Source of the DNA: Onthophagus taurus
Taxonomy: Eukaryota > Arthropoda > Insecta > Coleoptera > Scarabaeidae
Reading direction: 5' to 3'
DNA length: 64,000 nucleotides
NCBI RefSeq assembly: GCF_036711975.1
Contig: NC_091967.1
Coordinates: 27,776,001-27,840,000, forward strand
Every line of letters begins with the position of its first letter. Position 1 is the stretch's first letter. The position numbers were made by a program, and so were the translations under genes. Shown one piece after another: positions 61,201-64,000 of this stretch. The notes beneath the pieces are model-generated. The model worked only from the letters and a program-made list of their open reading frames with translations. It had not been told where the DNA came from and searched no databases.

Positions 61201-64000
61201 TTTTGGTTTCGATAATTCTGATGACCATATTTGTGATATTCAGGCGCCAAATAACATGATGAAGATGAAAAACAAAATGTGCCCAAAACGTGATATTATG
61301 ACGTTATACGCCGTTCTGAGCCATGTTTAAACTTTCTATCACTTTTGGTTCCGATAATTCTGATGACCATATTTGTGATATTCAGGCGCCAAATAACATG
61401 TTTAAGATAAAAAACAAAACCGATAATTCTGTTGACGATATTTGTGATATTGAGGGGCCAAATGTCATCTTGGAGCATGTTGGAGATAAAAAACAAAATG
61501 TGCCCAAAACGTGATATTATGACGTTATACGCTGTTCTGAGCCATGTTTGAACTTTCTATCACTTTTGGTTTCGATAATTCTGATGACCATATTTGTGAT
61601 ATTCAGGCGCCAAATAACATGATGAAGATGAAAAACAAAATGTGCCCAAAACGTGATATTATGACGTTATACGCCGTTCTGAGCCATGCTTGAACTTTCT
61701 ATCACTTTTGGTTTCGATAATTCTGATGACCATATTTGTGATATTCAGGCGCCAAATAACATGATGAAGATGAAAAACAAAATGTGCCCAAAACGTGATA
61801 TTATGACGTTATACGCCGTTCTGAGCCATGTTTAAACTTTCTATCACTTTTGGTTCCGATAATTCTGATGACCATATTTGTGATATTCAGGCGCCAAATA
61901 ACATGTTTAAGATAAAAAACAAAATGTTCCCAAAACGTGATATTATGACGTTATACGCCGTTCTGAGCCATGTTTGAACTTTCTATCACTTTTGGTTCCG
62001 ATAATTCTGTTGACCATATTTGTGATATTCAGGCGCCAAATGACATGTTGGAGATATAAAACAAAATGTGCCCAAAACGTGATATTATGACGTTATATGC
62101 CGTTCTGAGCCATGTTTGAACTTTCTATCACTTTTGGTTCCGATAATTCTGATGACCATATTTGTGATATTCTGGCGCCAAATAACATGATGAAGATGAA
62201 ATACAAAATGTGCCCAAAACGTGATATTATGACGTTATACGCCGTTCTGAACCATGTTTGGACTTTCTATCCCTTTGGGTCCGATAATTCTGTTGACGAT
62301 ATTTGTGATATTCAGGGGCCAAATGTCATCTTGGAGCATGTTGGAGATAAAAAACAAAATGTGCCCAAAACGTGATATTATGACGTTATACGCCGTTCTG
62401 AGCCATGTTTGAACTTTCTATCACTTTTGGTTCCGATAATTCTGTCGACCATATATGTGATATTCAGGGGCCAAATGTCATCTTGGAGCATGTTGTAGAT
62501 AAAAAACAAAATGTGCCCAAAACGTGATATTATGACGTTATACGCCGTTCTGAGCCATGTTTGAACTTTCTATCCCTTTGGGTCCGATAATTCTGTTGAC
62601 GATATTTGTGATATTGAGGGGCCAAATGTCATCTTGGAGCATGTTGGAGATAAAAAACAAAATGTGCCCAAAACGTGATATTATGACGTTATACGCCGTT
62701 CTGAGCCATGTTTGAACTTTCTATCCGTTTGGGTCCGATAATTCTGTTGACGATATTTGTGATATTGAGGGGCCAAATGTCATCTTGGAGCATGTTGGAG
62801 ATAAAAAACAAAATGTGCCCAAAACGTGATATTATGACGTTATACGCTGTTCTGAGCCATGTTTGAACTTTCTATCACTTTTGGTTTCGATAATTCTGAT
62901 GACCATATTTGTGATATTCAGGCGCCAAATAACATGTTTAAGATAAAAAACAAAACCGATAATTCTGTTGACGATATTTGTGATATTGAGGGGCCAAATG
63001 TCATCTTGGAGCATGTTGGAGATAAAAAACAAAATGTGCCCAAAACGTGATATTATGACGTTATACGCTGTTCTGAGCCATGTTTGAACTTTCTATCACT
63101 TTTGGTTTCGATAATTCTGATGACCATATTTGTGATATTCAGGCGCCAAATAACATGATGAAGATGAAAAACAAAATGTGCCCAAAACGTGATATTATGA
63201 CGTTATACGCCGTTCTGAGCCATGTTTAAACTTTCTATCACTTTTGGTTCCGATAATTCTGATGACCATATTTGTGATATTCAGGCGCCAAATAACATGT
63301 TTAAGATAAAAAACAAAACCGATAATTCTGTTGACGATATTTGTGATATTGAGGGGCCAAATGTCATCTTGGAGCATGTTGGAGATAAAAAACAAAATGT
63401 GCCCAAAACGTGATATTATGACGTTATACGCTGTTCTGAGCCATGTTTGAACTTTCTATCACTTTTGGTTTCGATAATTCTGATGACCATATTTGTGATA
63501 TTCAGGCGCCAAATAACATGATGAAGATGAAAAACAAAATGTGCCCAAAACGTGATATTATGACGTTATACGCCGTTCTGAGCCATGCTTGAACTTGCTA
63601 TCACTTTTGGTTTCGATAATTCTGATGACCATATTTGTGATATTCAGGCGCCAAATAACATGATGAAGATGAAAAACAAAATGTGCCCAAAACGTGATAT
63701 TATGACGTTATACGCCGTTCTGAGCCATGTTTAAACTTTCTATCACTTTTGGTTCCGATAATTCTGATGACCATATTTGTGATATTCAGGCGCCAAATAA
63801 CATGTTTAAGATAAAAAACAAAATGTTCCCAAAACGTGATATTATGACGTTATACGCCGTTCTGAGTCATGTTTGAACTTTCTATCACTTTTGGTTCCGA
63901 TAATTCTGTTGACCATATTTGTGATATTTAGGGGCCAAATGTCATCTTGGAGCATGTTGGAGATAAAAAATAAAATGTGCCCAAAACGTGATATTATGAC
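52276..64000 (+). repeat. Satellite array, subfamily B with higher-order structure
   Basis: Monomers carry CGTGATATTATGACGTTATA and CGCCGTTCTGAGCCATG. Three length classes differ in the segment after gatattc: about 152 bp (GACATGTTGGAGCATGTTGG), 142 bp (AACATGATGAAGATGAAA) and 130 bp (cagTGTTGGAGATAAAAAAC, with ATTATCCTAGACC). Truncated monomers joined at CAAAACCGATAATTCTG recur at 61,418, 62,955 and 63,318. The array continues past the window; I estimate roughly 80 monomers. Confidence 0.95.

Noticed and set aside
51226..63413. Many 62-87-codon frames on both strands in the array
   Set aside because: They recur at monomer spacing and differ only as monomers differ; they are a property of the repeat.
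51214..64000. CRISPR-like array
   Set aside because: The repeats are contiguous monomers of 130-152 bp with no unique spacers, in eukaryotic sequence; it is a satellite.
1..64000. tRNA or rRNA genes
   Set aside because: No cloverleaf or conserved rRNA segment was recognised; the tRNA-like 17-mers are retroelement primer sites.

Overview
The window is insect-like nuclear DNA: AT-rich, with tiny introns (47-56 nt where I can define them), errantivirus (Gypsy-group) retrotransposons with serine-tRNA-type primer sites, mariner, PIF/Harbinger and RTE relics, Polinton/Maverick elements and a long satellite array. I cannot name the species or order. Only one convincing ordinary host gene is present, a three-exon 5'-nucleotidase/apyrase-family gene at 11,422-13,262 whose open frame has lost several catalytic residues.

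Layout. 1-1,100: a broken Polinton integrase, an inverted errantivirus LTR (655-854) and two decayed monomers of the satellite that dominates the right end. 2,788-5,670: a dead mariner with a PIF/Harbinger element (4,010-5,584) nested in it. 6.5-8 kb: mariner and RTE relics. 9,270-10,592: a long-TIR foldback element. 11.4-13.3 kb: the nucleotidase-like gene. 14-18 kb: a hAT-like MITE, a 700-bp palindrome, and a tandem duplication in which one copy holds a 1.53-kb TG...CA solo-LTR-like insert and a 255-bp MITE while the other copy preserves both empty sites.

18.9-51.2 kb is one nest. Errantivirus 1 (LTR at 18,882, plus strand) carries a complete 11,937-bp Polinton (P1, 19,913-31,849) inside gag, with 6-bp GATAAC target duplications. 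P1 has 1.7-1.9-kb inverted repeats and intact genes for integrase, parvovirus-type phospholipase A2, packaging ATPase, a core-protein-X-like protein, adenain-type protease, a penton-like protein and a major capsid protein, but no DNA polymerase B. Each inverted repeat carries a 64-residue protein resembling the PP1-docking core of PPP1R15/GADD34, which directs eIF2alpha dephosphorylation. Errantivirus 1 pol is then broken by a mariner fragment, itself cut by errantivirus 2 (33,547-51,213, minus strand, two LTRs, TATA target duplication). Errantivirus 2 is in turn interrupted by a rearranged Polinton block (P2, about 35,176-47,286), which holds a second capsid lineage, an unknown 213-residue protein, a two-exon acidic protein gene and a six-exon gene with a tandemly duplicated exon pair.

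51,214-64,000 is a tandem satellite with monomers of about 130, 142 and 152 bp, two subfamilies, and higher-order duplications of 1,678/1,536 and 2,176 bp; it runs off the right edge.

P1 genes work together as a virus-like morphogenesis cassette: integrase for insertion, ATPase for packaging, protease, penton, capsid and core proteins for the particle, and phospholipase for membrane breach. All functional statements come from motif reading by eye; no database search was possible.
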